Source of the DNA: an uncultured Eubacteriales bacterium
Lineage (GTDB): Bacteria; Bacillota; Clostridia; Tissierellales; Peptoniphilaceae
Assembly (NCBI GenBank): GCA_902488815.1
Contig: CABTXP010000034.1
Span: 1 to 12,693 of the forward strand
Length of the DNA: 12,693 bases
Direction: 5' to 3'
Part shown: positions 1-6,578 of the stretch, piece after piece
How the letters are laid out: each line of letters opens with the position of its first letter
How positions within the stretch are numbered: position 1 is the first letter of the stretch
The notes under the pieces: model-generated
The model's input: only the letters and a program-made list of their open reading frames with translations
What the model was told of the DNA's origin: nothing
Databases searched by the model: none
Made by a program: the position numbers and the translations under genes

Positions 1-557
1 ACAATACCTGCAAAAATTATAATTGAGATACCGTTTCCGATTCCGTTTTCAGTAATTTTTTCACCGATCCAAATTAATATACTTGTGCCGGCAACAATGG
101 AAAGAACTACTACAGCATGTTGCAAGAAACCTTGTGCCAATGATGCTTTTCTAAAAATTCCCATAGTAAATCCGATAGCTTGAATTGCTGCCATTGCAAT
201 ACCTAAGTATCTTGTGTAAGCAGCTATTTTCTTTCTTCCTGTCTCTCCTTCTTTTGAAAGAGCTTCCAATGAAGGGATGGCAACTGTCAAAAGTTGAAGC
301 ACGATAGATGCTGTAATGTATGGATAAATGTTTGCCAGGAATATGGAGAAGTTGGTAATGTTACCCCCTGCCATAAGGTCTAAGAATCCTAAAATTGAAT
401 TTGAACCTTGCTCCATAAGTGCGGCAACTGCTTGTTTATCAATAAACGGAACCGGGATTTGTGATCCCAATCTGTATAAGAACAACATCAACAGTGTGAA
501 CATCATTCTCTTTTTAAGTTCCGGTATTTTCCAAGCATTTTTAAAGGTTTGAAGCAT
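1..557 (-). CDS. secY: Preprotein translocase subunit SecY, N-terminal part (3' end outside window)
   Basis: SecY is the central channel of the Sec translocon in the cytoplasmic membrane, acting with SecE/SecG and SecA. The minus strand from 557 reads MLQTFKNAWKIPELKKRMMF and stays open to the window edge, giving about 185 residues of a protein usually near 420 to 440. Family landmarks are visible: the first helix ending in RLGSQIPVPFID, the plug-side segment with PYITASIVLQLL, the cytoplasmic stretch LSKEGETGRKKIAAYTRYLG, and GIGNGISIIIFAGIV where it leaves the window. This covers roughly helices 1 to 4 and the start of 5. The plug-side motif reads NIYPYITAS where many SecY proteins have GI-x-PYI. 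Its ATG shares a base with the rplO stop (TAATG), and its ribosome binding site GAGGTGATC lies inside the last codons of rplO, so translational coupling is likely. Identity is secure. Confidence 0.97.
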   Translation of the reverse strand, partial: MLQTFKNAWKIPELKKRMMFTLLMLFLYRLGSQIPVPFIDKQAVAALMEQGSNSILGFLDLMAGGNITNFSIFLANIYPYITASIVLQLLTVAIPSLEALSKEGETGRKKIAAYTRYLGIAMAAIQAIGFTMGIFRKASLAQGFLQHAVVVLSIVAGTSILIWIGEKITENGIGNGISIIIFAGI

Positions 558-1006
558 TAGATCACCTCGGCCTTTCCTCCAGCAGCCTCAATTTTTTCTG
601 CCGCAGATTTTGAAAAGTGGTGTGCTTTAACTGTAAGCGCTACCTTAATGTCTCCGTTACCTAAAACTCTAACTCCATCTTTTGCCTTTTGCTTTTTAAC
701 AATTCCTTTTTCTATTAAAAGTTCAGGAGTAACTACTGTGCCTTGTTCAAAGTCGTTAAGAGCTTCTACATTAACTTCCGCCCATTCTTTTGCGAAAATA
801 TTTGTAAATCCTCTCTTGGGAAGACGTCTGAATAACGGCATTTGACCCCCTTCAAATCCGGGTCTTACTCCTCCGCCGCTTCTTGCATTTTGTCCTTTAT
901 GTCCACGTCCGGAAGTTTTTCCAAGTCCTGAACCAATACCTCTACCAACGCGTTTCTTTGGTTTAACACCGCCGCCTTCAGCAGGTCTCAAATTGTGTAA
1001 TTTCAA
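557..1006 (-). CDS. rplO: 50S ribosomal protein L15
   Basis: L15 (149 aa) is a late-assembling large-subunit protein that binds 23S rRNA. The N-terminal third has the typical Gly/Arg/Lys-rich extension (KKRVGRGIGSGLGKTSGRGHKGQ, seen in two parts around residues 18 to 40) followed by GGQMPLFRRLPKRGF at about 53 to 67 and a globular C-terminal domain. The start codon is TTG at 1004-1006: an in-frame TGA lies three codons upstream and no other start precedes the conserved MKLHNLRPAEG sequence. AAGGTGGTGA, 6 bases upstream, serves as the ribosome binding site. The gene follows rpmD by 16 bases and overlaps secY by one base. Length is normal for the family. Confidence 0.98.
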   Translation of the reverse strand: MKLHNLRPAEGGGVKPKKRVGRGIGSGLGKTSGRGHKGQNARSGGGVRPGFEGGQMPLFRRLPKRGFTNIFAKEWAEVNVEALNDFEQGTVVTPELLIEKGIVKKQKAKDGVRVLGNGDIKVALTVKAHHFSKSAAEKIEAAGGKAEVI

Positions 1007-1022
1007 CTTAGTTCACCACCTT

Positions 1023-1199
1023 TTATTCTTCTACTTCCAACATGTAACTGATTTTATTAATCATACCTCTGATTTGAGGTGTATCTTCTTTTTCTACCAC
1101 TTGGTTAAGTTTTGTAAAGCCTAATGCTTTTACAACTCTCTTGTGGTTTTCAATTTTTCCTATAGGGCTTTTCACCAATTTGATTTTGATTTTACTCAT
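1023..1199 (-). CDS. rpmD: 50S ribosomal protein L30
   Basis: A 58-residue protein translated from ATG at 1197-1199 to TAA at 1023-1025. It starts MSKIKIKLVKSPIGKIENHK, continues RVVKALGFTKLNQVVEKEDT and ends RGMINKISYMLEVEE. This is the standard bacterial L30: the KLVKSPIG start, the R-V-V-x-A-L-G-(F/L) helix, the TPQIRGMI segment that packs against rRNA, and the acidic tail. It binds 23S rRNA in the large subunit. A G-rich ribosome binding site (AAGGGGGG) lies 8 to 10 bases upstream. It sits in its usual place between rpsE (14 bases upstream) and rplO (16 bases downstream). Confidence 0.97.
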   Translation of the reverse strand: MSKIKIKLVKSPIGKIENHKRVVKALGFTKLNQVVEKEDTPQIRGMINKISYMLEVEE

Positions 1200-1213
1200 C
1201 TTAAAAACCCCCC

Positions 1214-1717
1214 TTATATAATATCTTGTACAGACTTATTTCTACGTCTTGCTACTATCTCAGACGTAACTAATGAATTAAGACCGTCCATTGTAGCTTG
1301 TACAATGTTGCCCGGGTTGTTTGAGCCTAAGTTCTTTGTACGAATATCAGTTATTCCTGCAAGCTCGCATACAGCACGCACAGCTCCGCCGGCAATAACT
1401 CCCGTACCCGGTTTAGCAGGTTTTAAGAAAACTCTGCCTGCACCGAAAACTCCGGTTACTTCGTGAGGAATGGTTCCGTTTTCAATATTAACTTTAACCA
1501 TGTTTTTCTTAGCGGCTTGAGTGGCCTTTCTAATAGCTTCAGGTACTTCAAGTGCCTTTCCGGTTCCTACTCCTACGTTTCCGTTTCTATCTCCAACTAC
1601 TACTAAAGCAGCAAATCTGAAGTTTCTACCGCCCTTAACAACTTTTGCAACTCTGTTTAATGCTACAACTCTTTCTTCCAAGTCTAATTCACTTGCGTTA
1701 ATTAATGAACGTTTCAA
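1214..1717 (-). CDS. rpsE: 30S ribosomal protein S5
   Basis: S5 (167 aa) lies near the decoding centre and mRNA entry of the small subunit and contributes to translational accuracy. The N-terminal double-stranded RNA-binding-like domain starts ELDLEERVVALNRVAKVVKGG (to about residue 30) and includes the loop at about 25 to 33 where spectinomycin-resistance changes occur in other bacteria; KVVKGGRNFRF looks wild type. The C-terminal domain carries GVFGAGRVFLKPAKPGTGVI and ends near VARRRNKSVQDII. The start is TTG at 1715-1717, with GGGAGG six bases upstream. The protein aligns with the family from its first residue, so a downstream ATG start is not credible. It lies between rplR and rpmD with short gaps. 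Confidence 0.98.
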   Translation of the reverse strand: MKRSLINASELDLEERVVALNRVAKVVKGGRNFRFAALVVVGDRNGNVGVGTGKALEVPEAIRKATQAAKKNMVKVNIENGTIPHEVTGVFGAGRVFLKPAKPGTGVIAGGAVRAVCELAGITDIRTKNLGSNNPGNIVQATMDGLNSLVTSEIVARRRNKSVQDII

Positions 1718-1729
1718 ATTCTCCCTCCC

Positions 1730-2089
1730 TTACAGCTTTAGTCCTTTTTCTCTTGCTGCATCTGCAAGTGCCTTAATTCTACCTTGATATAGGTATCCGC
1801 CTCTGTCAAATACAACAGCTTCGATTCCGTTATCCAAAGCTTTTTGAGCAATTGCTTCTCCGACTTTTTTTGCAGCTTCCATGTTCTTTCCGTCCGCTCC
1901 TACTGATTTATCTAATGTAGATGCGGATACTAAAGTCTTGCCGGATTCATCATCTATTACTTGAGCATATATATGCTTTCCACTTCTAAATACATTTAGT
2001 CTCGGTGTAGAAGATGTGCCGACAACTTTACGTCTTATTCTCTTGTGACGTTTAATTCTGTTTGCATTTCTGTCAACTCTGTTAAACAT
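1730..2089 (-). CDS. rplR: 50S ribosomal protein L18
   Basis: L18 (119 aa) binds 5S rRNA together with L5 and helps form the central protuberance of the large subunit. The sequence has the basic N-terminal arm (NANRIKRHKRIRRKV, about 8 to 22), the core strand motif TPRLNVFRSGKHIYAQVIDD (about 28 to 47), and the C-terminal VVFDRGGYLYQGRIKALADA segment followed by AREKGL. All of these are standard. ATG start with AGGAGGTAGTAA just upstream. It is 10 bases after rplF and 12 bases before rpsE. Confidence 0.98.
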   Translation of the reverse strand: MFNRVDRNANRIKRHKRIRRKVVGTSSTPRLNVFRSGKHIYAQVIDDESGKTLVSASTLDKSVGADGKNMEAAKKVGEAIAQKALDNGIEAVVFDRGGYLYQGRIKALADAAREKGLKL

Positions 2090-2099
2090 TTACTACCTC

Positions 2100-2636
2100 C
2101 TACTTACCGGTCTTTCCGACTTTACGTTTAATAACTTCGTCAATGTACTTAATACCTTTACCTTTGTACGGTTCAGGTTCTCTGTATCCTCTAATGTGTG
2201 CAGCGTATGCTCCGACTTTTTCTTTATCGATTCCTTCGATAACAATTGAGTTCGGTTTCGGTACTTCAACTTTAATACCTGCAGGATCTTCTAATTCCAA
2301 AGGATGAGAAAATCCTAATACAAGTGAGAGCTTGTTGCCGTTTTTAGCAGCTCTGTAACCTGTACCTACTATTTCAAGTTCTTTTTTGTAACCGTTTGTT
2401 ACGCCTTCTATCATATTAAAAATAAGTGTTCTTGTAAGTCCGTGAAGTGCTTTGTGTTTTTTGCTTTCACTTGGACGGCTTACTGTTAGAACTCCTTCTT
2501 CCAATTTAATTTCCATATCTTTGTCAAACTCTTTAGTGAGCTCACCCTTCGGGCCTTTTACTGTAACTTTGTTGCCTTCAACCTTTACATCAACGCCTGC
2601 GGGTATCTCAATAGGTTTTTTACCAATTCTGGACAT
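2100..2636 (-). CDS. rplF: 50S ribosomal protein L6
   Basis: L6 (178 aa) lies at the base of the L7/L12 stalk near the sarcin-ricin loop, close to where elongation factors bind. It begins MSRIGKKPIEIPAGVDVKVE, shows the two duplicated L6 domains (about 1 to 82 and 83 to 178), and ends with the conserved rRNA-binding signature EPEPYKGKGIKYIDEVIKRK followed by VGKTGK. Length is usual. The ATG start is preceded by GGAGGTGT. It is located between rpsH and rplR in the spc order. Confidence 0.98.
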   Translation of the reverse strand: MSRIGKKPIEIPAGVDVKVEGNKVTVKGPKGELTKEFDKDMEIKLEEGVLTVSRPSESKKHKALHGLTRTLIFNMIEGVTNGYKKELEIVGTGYRAAKNGNKLSLVLGFSHPLELEDPAGIKVEVPKPNSIVIEGIDKEKVGAYAAHIRGYREPEPYKGKGIKYIDEVIKRKVGKTGK

Positions 2637-2651
2637 TCTAACACCTCCTAC

Positions 2652-3047
2652 TTACCAAACGTAGCAAATAACTTCTCCGCCAACATTTTCTTCACGAGCT
2701 TTTTTGTCAGTTAAAATTCCTTTTGAAGTTGATATAATCGCTACTCCAAGTCCGCCAAGTACTTTCGGTACGTCGTTTTTTGAAACGTATACTCTAAGAC
2801 CCGGTTTTGAAATTCTCTTTAGTCCTGTTATAACTCTTTCGTTGTTCGGTCCGTATTTTAAATCTATTCTTATAACGCCTTGTTTGTCATCTTCTATAAC
2901 GTCGTAATTCTTAATATAACCTTCATTTAAAAGTATTTCCGATATTTCCTTTTTAATATTGGAAGCCGGAATATCAACAGAAGTGTGCTTTGCATTGCCG
3001 GCATTTCTAATTCTGGTCAGCATATCTGCAATTGGATCTGTCATCAT
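2652..3047 (-). CDS. rpsH: 30S ribosomal protein S8
   Basis: S8 (131 aa) is a primary 16S rRNA-binding protein of the central domain and, in enterobacteria, the translational repressor of the spc operon. The N-terminus MMTDPIADMLTRIRNAG and the C-terminal signature ISTSKGILTDKKAREENVGG then EVICYVW are typical. Two ATG codons are adjacent; the first (3045-3047) is 8 bases from AGGAGG and the second is 11, so the first is preferred. I did not find an obvious copy of the E. coli S8 mRNA target near rplE, so autoregulation by S8 here is not supported by eye. Confidence 0.98.
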   Translation of the reverse strand: MMTDPIADMLTRIRNAGNAKHTSVDIPASNIKKEISEILLNEGYIKNYDVIEDDKQGVIRIDLKYGPNNERVITGLKRISKPGLRVYVSKNDVPKVLGGLGVAIISTSKGILTDKKAREENVGGEVICYVW

Positions 3048-3068
3048 AGGTTTTGCCTCCTCTCGGTA

Positions 3069-3254
3069 TTACCAACTTGCCTTTTTTACGCCAGGGATTT
3101 GGCCCTTGTATGCCAACTCTCTAAAGCATATTCTGCAAATACCATATTTCTTTAAAACAGAGTGTGGTCTTCCACAAATTCTACATCTTGTATAGGCACG
3201 AGTTGAGAATTTTGGCTTTCTCTGTTGTTTTGCAATCATTGATTTTTTTGCCAT
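3069..3254 (-). CDS. rpsN: 30S ribosomal protein S14, zinc-binding (type Z)
   Basis: A 61-residue S14 of the short zinc-binding type. The zinc ribbon is intact: Cys24, Cys27, Cys40 and Cys43 in CRICGRPHSV and GICRICFREL. It binds the head of the small subunit next to S3 and S10. The C+ form is the usual one in low-GC Gram-positive operons; the longer Cys-less paralogue, where present, is normally encoded elsewhere and induced by zinc starvation. It follows rplE by 9 bases and precedes rpsH by 21. ATG start with GGAGGAGACATG just upstream. Confidence 0.98.
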   Translation of the reverse strand: MAKKSMIAKQQRKPKFSTRAYTRCRICGRPHSVLKKYGICRICFRELAYKGQIPGVKKASW

Positions 3255-3263
3255 GTCTCCTCC

Positions 3264-3806
3264 TTATTTAGCAAATGGCATTCCCATTTTTTCAAGGAAT
3301 GATTTAGCTTCTTCATCAGTTTTAGCTGTTGTCACTATGGCAATGTCCATTCCTCTTATCTCGTCTATCTTGTCGTACTCTATTTCAGGGAAGATTAACT
3401 GTTCTTTAAGTCCTAAAGCGTAGTTTCCTCTTCCGTCAAATGCGTTCGGATTTATGCCTCTAAAGTCTCTAACGCGGGGCAGAGCAACGTTCATCAGTTT
3501 GTCAAGAAATGCGTACATCTTGTCGCCTCTCAATGTCACTTTTAAACCTACTTTGTTGCCTTCACGTAGCTTAAAGTTTGCAATTGACTTTCTCGCATGT
3601 GTAACTATCGGCTTTTGTCCTGAAATTATTGTAAGGTCGTTAATTGCACCTTCCAATGCCTTCGGGTTGTCTTTTGCTGCGCCAAGTCCTATGTTGATTA
3701 CAACTTTTTCAAGTCTTGGTACTTCCATGACATTGTGATATCCGAATTCTTCTATTAAAGATTGTTTTACTTCGTTGTTGTATTTGTCTCTCAATCTTAA
3801 TTCCAT
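3264..3806 (-). CDS. rplE: 50S ribosomal protein L5
   Basis: L5 (180 aa) binds 5S rRNA with L18 and contacts the P-site tRNA and the small subunit through bridge B1b. The sequence starts MELRLRDKYNNEVKQSLIEE and contains the signatures VVINIGLGAA (about 31 to 40), GQKPIVTHARKSIANFKLRE (about 63 to 82), a basic loop GNKVGLKVTLRGDKMY, and the C-terminal RGMDIAIVTTAKTDEEAKSF followed by LEKMGMPFAK. Length is normal. ATG start with GGAAGGAGG upstream. It follows rplX by 15 bases. Confidence 0.98.
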   Translation of the reverse strand: MELRLRDKYNNEVKQSLIEEFGYHNVMEVPRLEKVVINIGLGAAKDNPKALEGAINDLTIISGQKPIVTHARKSIANFKLREGNKVGLKVTLRGDKMYAFLDKLMNVALPRVRDFRGINPNAFDGRGNYALGLKEQLIFPEIEYDKIDEIRGMDIAIVTTAKTDEEAKSFLEKMGMPFAK

Positions 3807-3821
3807 ACTCTACCTCCTTCC

Positions 3822-4130
3822 TTACTTAATAGTAGTTCCGTCGGACTTTTTAAATCTGACTTTCTTTCCGTCTTCAAATCTATATCCGATTCTTGTACCT
3901 TTTTGAGTTTTTTCATCATAGTACATTACGTTTGAAACGTGAATCGGGCTTTCTACTTTTGTAATGCCTCCCGGTGATTGCGCTCCTCTTGGTTTTTGGT
4001 GTTTTGTTACTATGTTTACACCTTCAACTACTACGCGATCTTCCTTTTGGATGCACTTTAATACTTTTGCTACTTTGCCTTTGTCTTTTCCCGCAATTAC
4101 TTTTACGGTGTCGCCTTTTTTAATTCTCAT
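3822..4130 (-). CDS. rplX: 50S ribosomal protein L24
   Basis: L24 (102 aa) is an early assembly protein that nucleates folding of the 5' domain of 23S rRNA. The KOW motif occupies the N-terminus (MRIKKGDTVKVIAGKDKGKV), followed by VEGVNIVTKHQKPRGAQSPG and the VMYYDEKTQKGTRIGYR region. The reading frame stays open 33 bases further upstream to an ATG at 4163, but that would overlap rplN and add 11 non-family residues. The ATG at 4128-4130 has GGAGGTGT at proper distance and gives the family start, so I use it. Confidence 0.97.
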   Translation of the reverse strand: MRIKKGDTVKVIAGKDKGKVAKVLKCIQKEDRVVVEGVNIVTKHQKPRGAQSPGGITKVESPIHVSNVMYYDEKTQKGTRIGYRFEDGKKVRFKKSDGTTIK

Positions 4131-4143
4131 ACTACACCTCCGA

Positions 4144-4512
4144 TTAAAGTACTTCCGGTGCAAGTGATATTATCTTCATGAAGTTGCCTGCTCTAAGTTC
4201 TCTCGTTACAGGTCCGAATATACGTGTCCCTACAGGGCTCTTGTCGTCTTTGATAATAACTCCCGCATTGTCGTCAAACTTTATATGTGATCCGTCGTTA
4301 CGGTCAATTCCGCTCTTTGATCTTACGATTACAGCTTTTACTACAGCGCCTTTCTTAACAACGCTTCCAGGTGTCGCATTTTTTACAGAGCATACTACTA
4401 TATCTCCAATGTTGGCTATCTTTCTGTTTGTACCGCCAAGCACTTTTATGACAAGCAGTTCCCTAGCACCTGAATTGTCTGCAACCCTAAGTCTTGTTTC
4501 TTGTTGTATCAT
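4144..4512 (-). CDS. rplN: 50S ribosomal protein L14
   Basis: L14 (122 aa) lies at the subunit interface, taking part in intersubunit bridges, and is the docking site of the silencing factor RsfS. The sequence starts MIQQETRLRVADNSGARELL and contains KKGAVVKAVIVRSKSGIDRN (around 54 to 73), GTRIFGPVTRELRAGNFMKI and a SLAPEVL end. This is a canonical full-length L14. ATG start with AGGAGGGTTTCTG upstream. It follows rpsQ by 22 bases and precedes rplX by 13. Confidence 0.98.
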   Translation of the reverse strand: MIQQETRLRVADNSGARELLVIKVLGGTNRKIANIGDIVVCSVKNATPGSVVKKGAVVKAVIVRSKSGIDRNDGSHIKFDDNAGVIIKDDKSPVGTRIFGPVTRELRAGNFMKIISLAPEVL

Positions 4513-4534
4513 CAGAAACCCTCCTTAAAATATT

Positions 4535-4789
4535 TTATTGAGCCTTCTCAATAATTTCTACTAGTCTCCATCTCTTGTCTTTGGACAGTGGTCTTGTCTC
4601 CATAATTTTAACTAAATCACCAACACCACATTCGTTGTTTTCGTCATGTGCTTTAAATTTTGTTGTCTTTTTATATCTCTTTTTGTAAATTGGGTGAGCT
4701 ACTAACGTCTCAACAGCAACTGTAATGGTTTTGTCCATTTTATCACTTACCACTTTACCGATTATGGTTTTTCTTGAGTTTCTTTCCAT
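4535..4789 (-). CDS. rpsQ: 30S ribosomal protein S17
   Basis: S17 (84 aa) is a primary 16S rRNA-binding protein with an OB fold. Family motifs are present: RKTIIGKVVSDKMDKTITVA at about 6 to 25, HPIYKKRYKKTTKFKAHDE at 32 to 50, and the closing GDLVKIMETRPLSKDKRWRL then VEIIEKAQ. Its ribosome binding site (AAGGAGG) lies inside the last sense codons of rpmC (those for Lys-Glu-Ala), only 5 bases separating the rpmC stop from this ATG, so the two genes are probably translationally linked. Confidence 0.98.
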   Translation of the reverse strand: MERNSRKTIIGKVVSDKMDKTITVAVETLVAHPIYKKRYKKTTKFKAHDENNECGVGDLVKIMETRPLSKDKRWRLVEIIEKAQ

Positions 4790-4794
4790 GAGAG

Positions 4795-5001
4795 TTAAGC
4801 CTCCTTCCCGATTTTCATTGCACGTTCAGTTATTATAGTCTTTACTCTTGCAATGTCTCTTTTTATTACTTTAATTTTTTGTGGATTGTCAAGTTGACCA
4901 GTGGCCAATTGAAACCTCAAATTGAAAAGTTCATTTTTAAGTTCAGATTCCTTTTTAACTAATTGGTCATCTGACATTTGGCGAATTTCTTTAGTTTTCA
5001 A
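4795..5001 (-). CDS. rpmC: 50S ribosomal protein L29 (TTG start preferred)
   Basis: L29 surrounds the polypeptide exit tunnel next to L23 and forms a two-helix antiparallel coiled coil. Motifs visible: KTKEIRQMSDDQLV, then ELKNELFNLRFQLATGQLDN, then KVIKRDIARVKTIITERA. Two starts are possible. The ATG at 5011-5013 gives 72 residues beginning MVNQLKTKEI, but its only purine-rich run (AAAGG) abuts the start with no spacing. The TTG at 4999-5001 gives 68 residues beginning MKTKEIR, matching the usual MKxxEIR start of the family, with GGTGA 5 bases upstream. I prefer TTG. Either way the gene overlaps the end of rplP, by 11 bases (TTG) or 23 (ATG). Confidence 0.94.
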   Translation of the reverse strand: MKTKEIRQMSDDQLVKKESELKNELFNLRFQLATGQLDNPQKIKVIKRDIARVKTIITERAMKIGKEA

Positions 5002-5422
5002 TTGATTCACCATCCTTTGCTTTCATTACAAATTTTGTCTTTATTGGAAGTTTCATTGCTGCAAGTCTCATTGCTTCTCTTGCTATTTCTTCTGTTACTC
5101 CACTCATTTCAAACAATATTCTTCCCGGTTTTACTACGGCTACCCAGTATGCCGGAGCACCTTTACCTGAACCCATACGTGTTTCTGCAGGTTTTTCAGT
5201 TACAGGTTTGTCAGGAAATATCTTAATCCAAATATTACCGCCTCTTCTAATGTATCTGGTCATTGCACGACGTGCCGCCTCGATTTGATTAGAAGTGATC
5301 CATGCCGGTTGAAGTGCTTGTAAGCCGTACTCACCGTATGTCAAAGTATTGCCTCTTTGTGCCGTACCCTTCATTCTTCCTCTATGGACACGACGGTATT
5401 TTACTCTTTTAGGCATTAACAT
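4991..5422 (-). CDS. rplP: 50S ribosomal protein L16
   Basis: L16 (143 aa) binds near the A site and 5S rRNA and is needed for peptidyl-transfer and late assembly. The sequence opens MLMPKRVKYRRVHRGRMKGT, has the ITSNQIEAARRAMTRYIRRG helix-strand at about 43 to 62, and the loop ETRMGSGKGAPAYWVAVVKP (about 76 to 95) that reaches toward the A-site tRNA. GGGGAGG sits 6 bases from the first ATG; the second in-frame ATG (codon 3) is less well placed and other family members start ML-x-PKR, so the first is used. The 3' end overlaps rpmC. Confidence 0.98.
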   Translation of the reverse strand: MLMPKRVKYRRVHRGRMKGTAQRGNTLTYGEYGLQALQPAWITSNQIEAARRAMTRYIRRGGNIWIKIFPDKPVTEKPAETRMGSGKGAPAYWVAVVKPGRILFEMSGVTEEIAREAMRLAAMKLPIKTKFVMKAKDGESIEN

Positions 5423-5440
5423 AGTAATCCTCCCCTCATC

Positions 5441-6220
5441 TTAGGCTTCTGTTTTTTCTCGTCCCGGTTTGTTGTATCTTCTTTGATTGTTTCTTTGATT
5501 ATCTCTGCCGGGTCTGTTGTTTCTTCTGTTTTGAGCTCCACCTTTTTGGTTTCTGTCTCTTCTTCTGTTCTTTCTTGTTTCTTCTGTTATTTGTGGAAGG
5601 ACTTCGCCTTTGTATAGCCATACTTTTACGCCAAGTTTTCCATAAGTTGTATCTGCTTCTGCAAAGCCGTAGTCAATGTCAGCTCTAAGTGTTTGTAGAG
5701 GTATTGTTCCTTCGGAGTATCCTTCAGTTCTTGCCATGTCGGCTCCGCCAAGTCTACCTGATACTGATGTCTTAATACCCTTTGCTCCCGCTCTCATTGT
5801 TCTTTGGATTGCTTGTTTCATTGCTCTTCTGAATGATACACGTCTTTCCAATGACTCTGCTATTTGTTCAGCTACTAATTGTGCGTCAAGATCTACATTT
5901 TTAATTTCTTCTACGTTGATGATTACGCTCTTTGCTGTAAGTTTTTCTACTTCTTTTCTAAGTTCTTCTACTCCTGCTCCGCCTCTTCCGATTACTATTC
6001 CGGGCTTTGCAGTGTATATTGAAATTTTTACTTTATTTGCCGCTCTTTCAATTTGAATTTTTGATATTCCCGCAGCATAAAGTTTGTGTTTTATATATTC
6101 GCGAATTTTGTTGTCTTCAATTAAAAGATCTGCAAAATTCTTTTTGTCAGCATACCATTTTGAATCCCAGTCTTTAATTACTCCAACTCTAAGACCGTGT
6201 GGGTTTACTTTTTGACCCAT
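5441..6220 (-). CDS. rpsC: 30S ribosomal protein S3 with a long basic C-terminal tail
   Basis: S3 (259 aa) forms part of the mRNA entry tunnel and its helicase function in the head of the small subunit. It begins MGQKVNPHGLRVGVIKDWDS. The KH domain carries the GxxG loop in IVIGRGGAGVEELRK (75 to 89), and the C-terminal domain includes RRAMKQAIQR, GRLGGADMARTEGYSEG and GVKVWLYKGEVLP. The globular part ends near residue 213. What follows (about 214 to 259) is a low-complexity tail made mainly of Arg, Asn, Gln, Gly and Lys. Typical bacillary S3 proteins are near 218 residues, so this tail is an extension of some 40 residues. The Shine-Dalgarno overlaps the rplV stop (GAGTAAGGAGG). Confidence 0.98.
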   Translation of the reverse strand: MGQKVNPHGLRVGVIKDWDSKWYADKKNFADLLIEDNKIREYIKHKLYAAGISKIQIERAANKVKISIYTAKPGIVIGRGGAGVEELRKEVEKLTAKSVIINVEEIKNVDLDAQLVAEQIAESLERRVSFRRAMKQAIQRTMRAGAKGIKTSVSGRLGGADMARTEGYSEGTIPLQTLRADIDYGFAEADTTYGKLGVKVWLYKGEVLPQITEETRKNRRRDRNQKGGAQNRRNNRPGRDNQRNNQRRYNKPGREKTEA

Positions 6221-6231
6221 TATATACCTCC

Positions 6232-6567
6232 TTACTCTCTTTCTGCTACGACAACGCCAATGTGTGATGATCTCTTTAGTATAGGATAAGCCATTCCCTT
6301 AGCCTTTGGATGAAATCTCTTCATTGTCGGACCGTCATTTGCATATGCTTCTTTAACATATAGATTGTCTCTGTCTAAGTTTAAATTATTTTCAGCATTT
6401 GCTACTGCAGAATGAAGCACTTTGTAGAGTGCCTTCGCACCTTTCTTCGGTGTGAATTTTAGGATTGCAAGGGCCTCATCAACTTGTTTTCCACGGATTT
6501 CCGCACAGATGTAATTTACCTTTAGAGGTGAAATTCTTACATACTTTGCTATTGCTTTAGTTTCCAT
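6232..6567 (-). CDS. rplV: 50S ribosomal protein L22
   Basis: L22 (111 aa) is an early assembly protein whose long beta-hairpin lines the nascent-peptide exit tunnel, near the macrolide site. The N-terminus AKYVRISPLKVNYICAEIRG (about 7 to 26), the central KVLHSAVANAENN (49 to 61) and the C-terminal KRSSHIGVVVAE are family-typical. The hairpin tip reads PKAKGMAYPILKR (87 to 99), where most bacteria have P-R-A-x-G-R-A followed by another basic residue; here both conserved arginines are replaced (Lys and Met) and a Pro follows. Gaps of 11 bases to both neighbours. Identity is certain; the hairpin difference may be lineage-specific. Confidence 0.98.
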   Translation of the reverse strand: METKAIAKYVRISPLKVNYICAEIRGKQVDEALAILKFTPKKGAKALYKVLHSAVANAENNLNLDRDNLYVKEAYANDGPTMKRFHPKAKGMAYPILKRSSHIGVVVAERE

Positions 6568-6578
6568 ATGACCCCTCC

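Noticed and set aside
328..552. Plus-strand open frame opposite secY, and many similar plus-strand frames up to about 9346
   Set aside because: They lie antisense to conserved ribosomal genes, have no family features and arise from the codon pattern of the real strand.
3780..3840. S8-type translational operator at the start of rplE, as in the E. coli spc operon
   Set aside because: I looked for the helix and internal loop that mimic the 16S S8 site around the rplX/rplE junction and did not find a convincing match.
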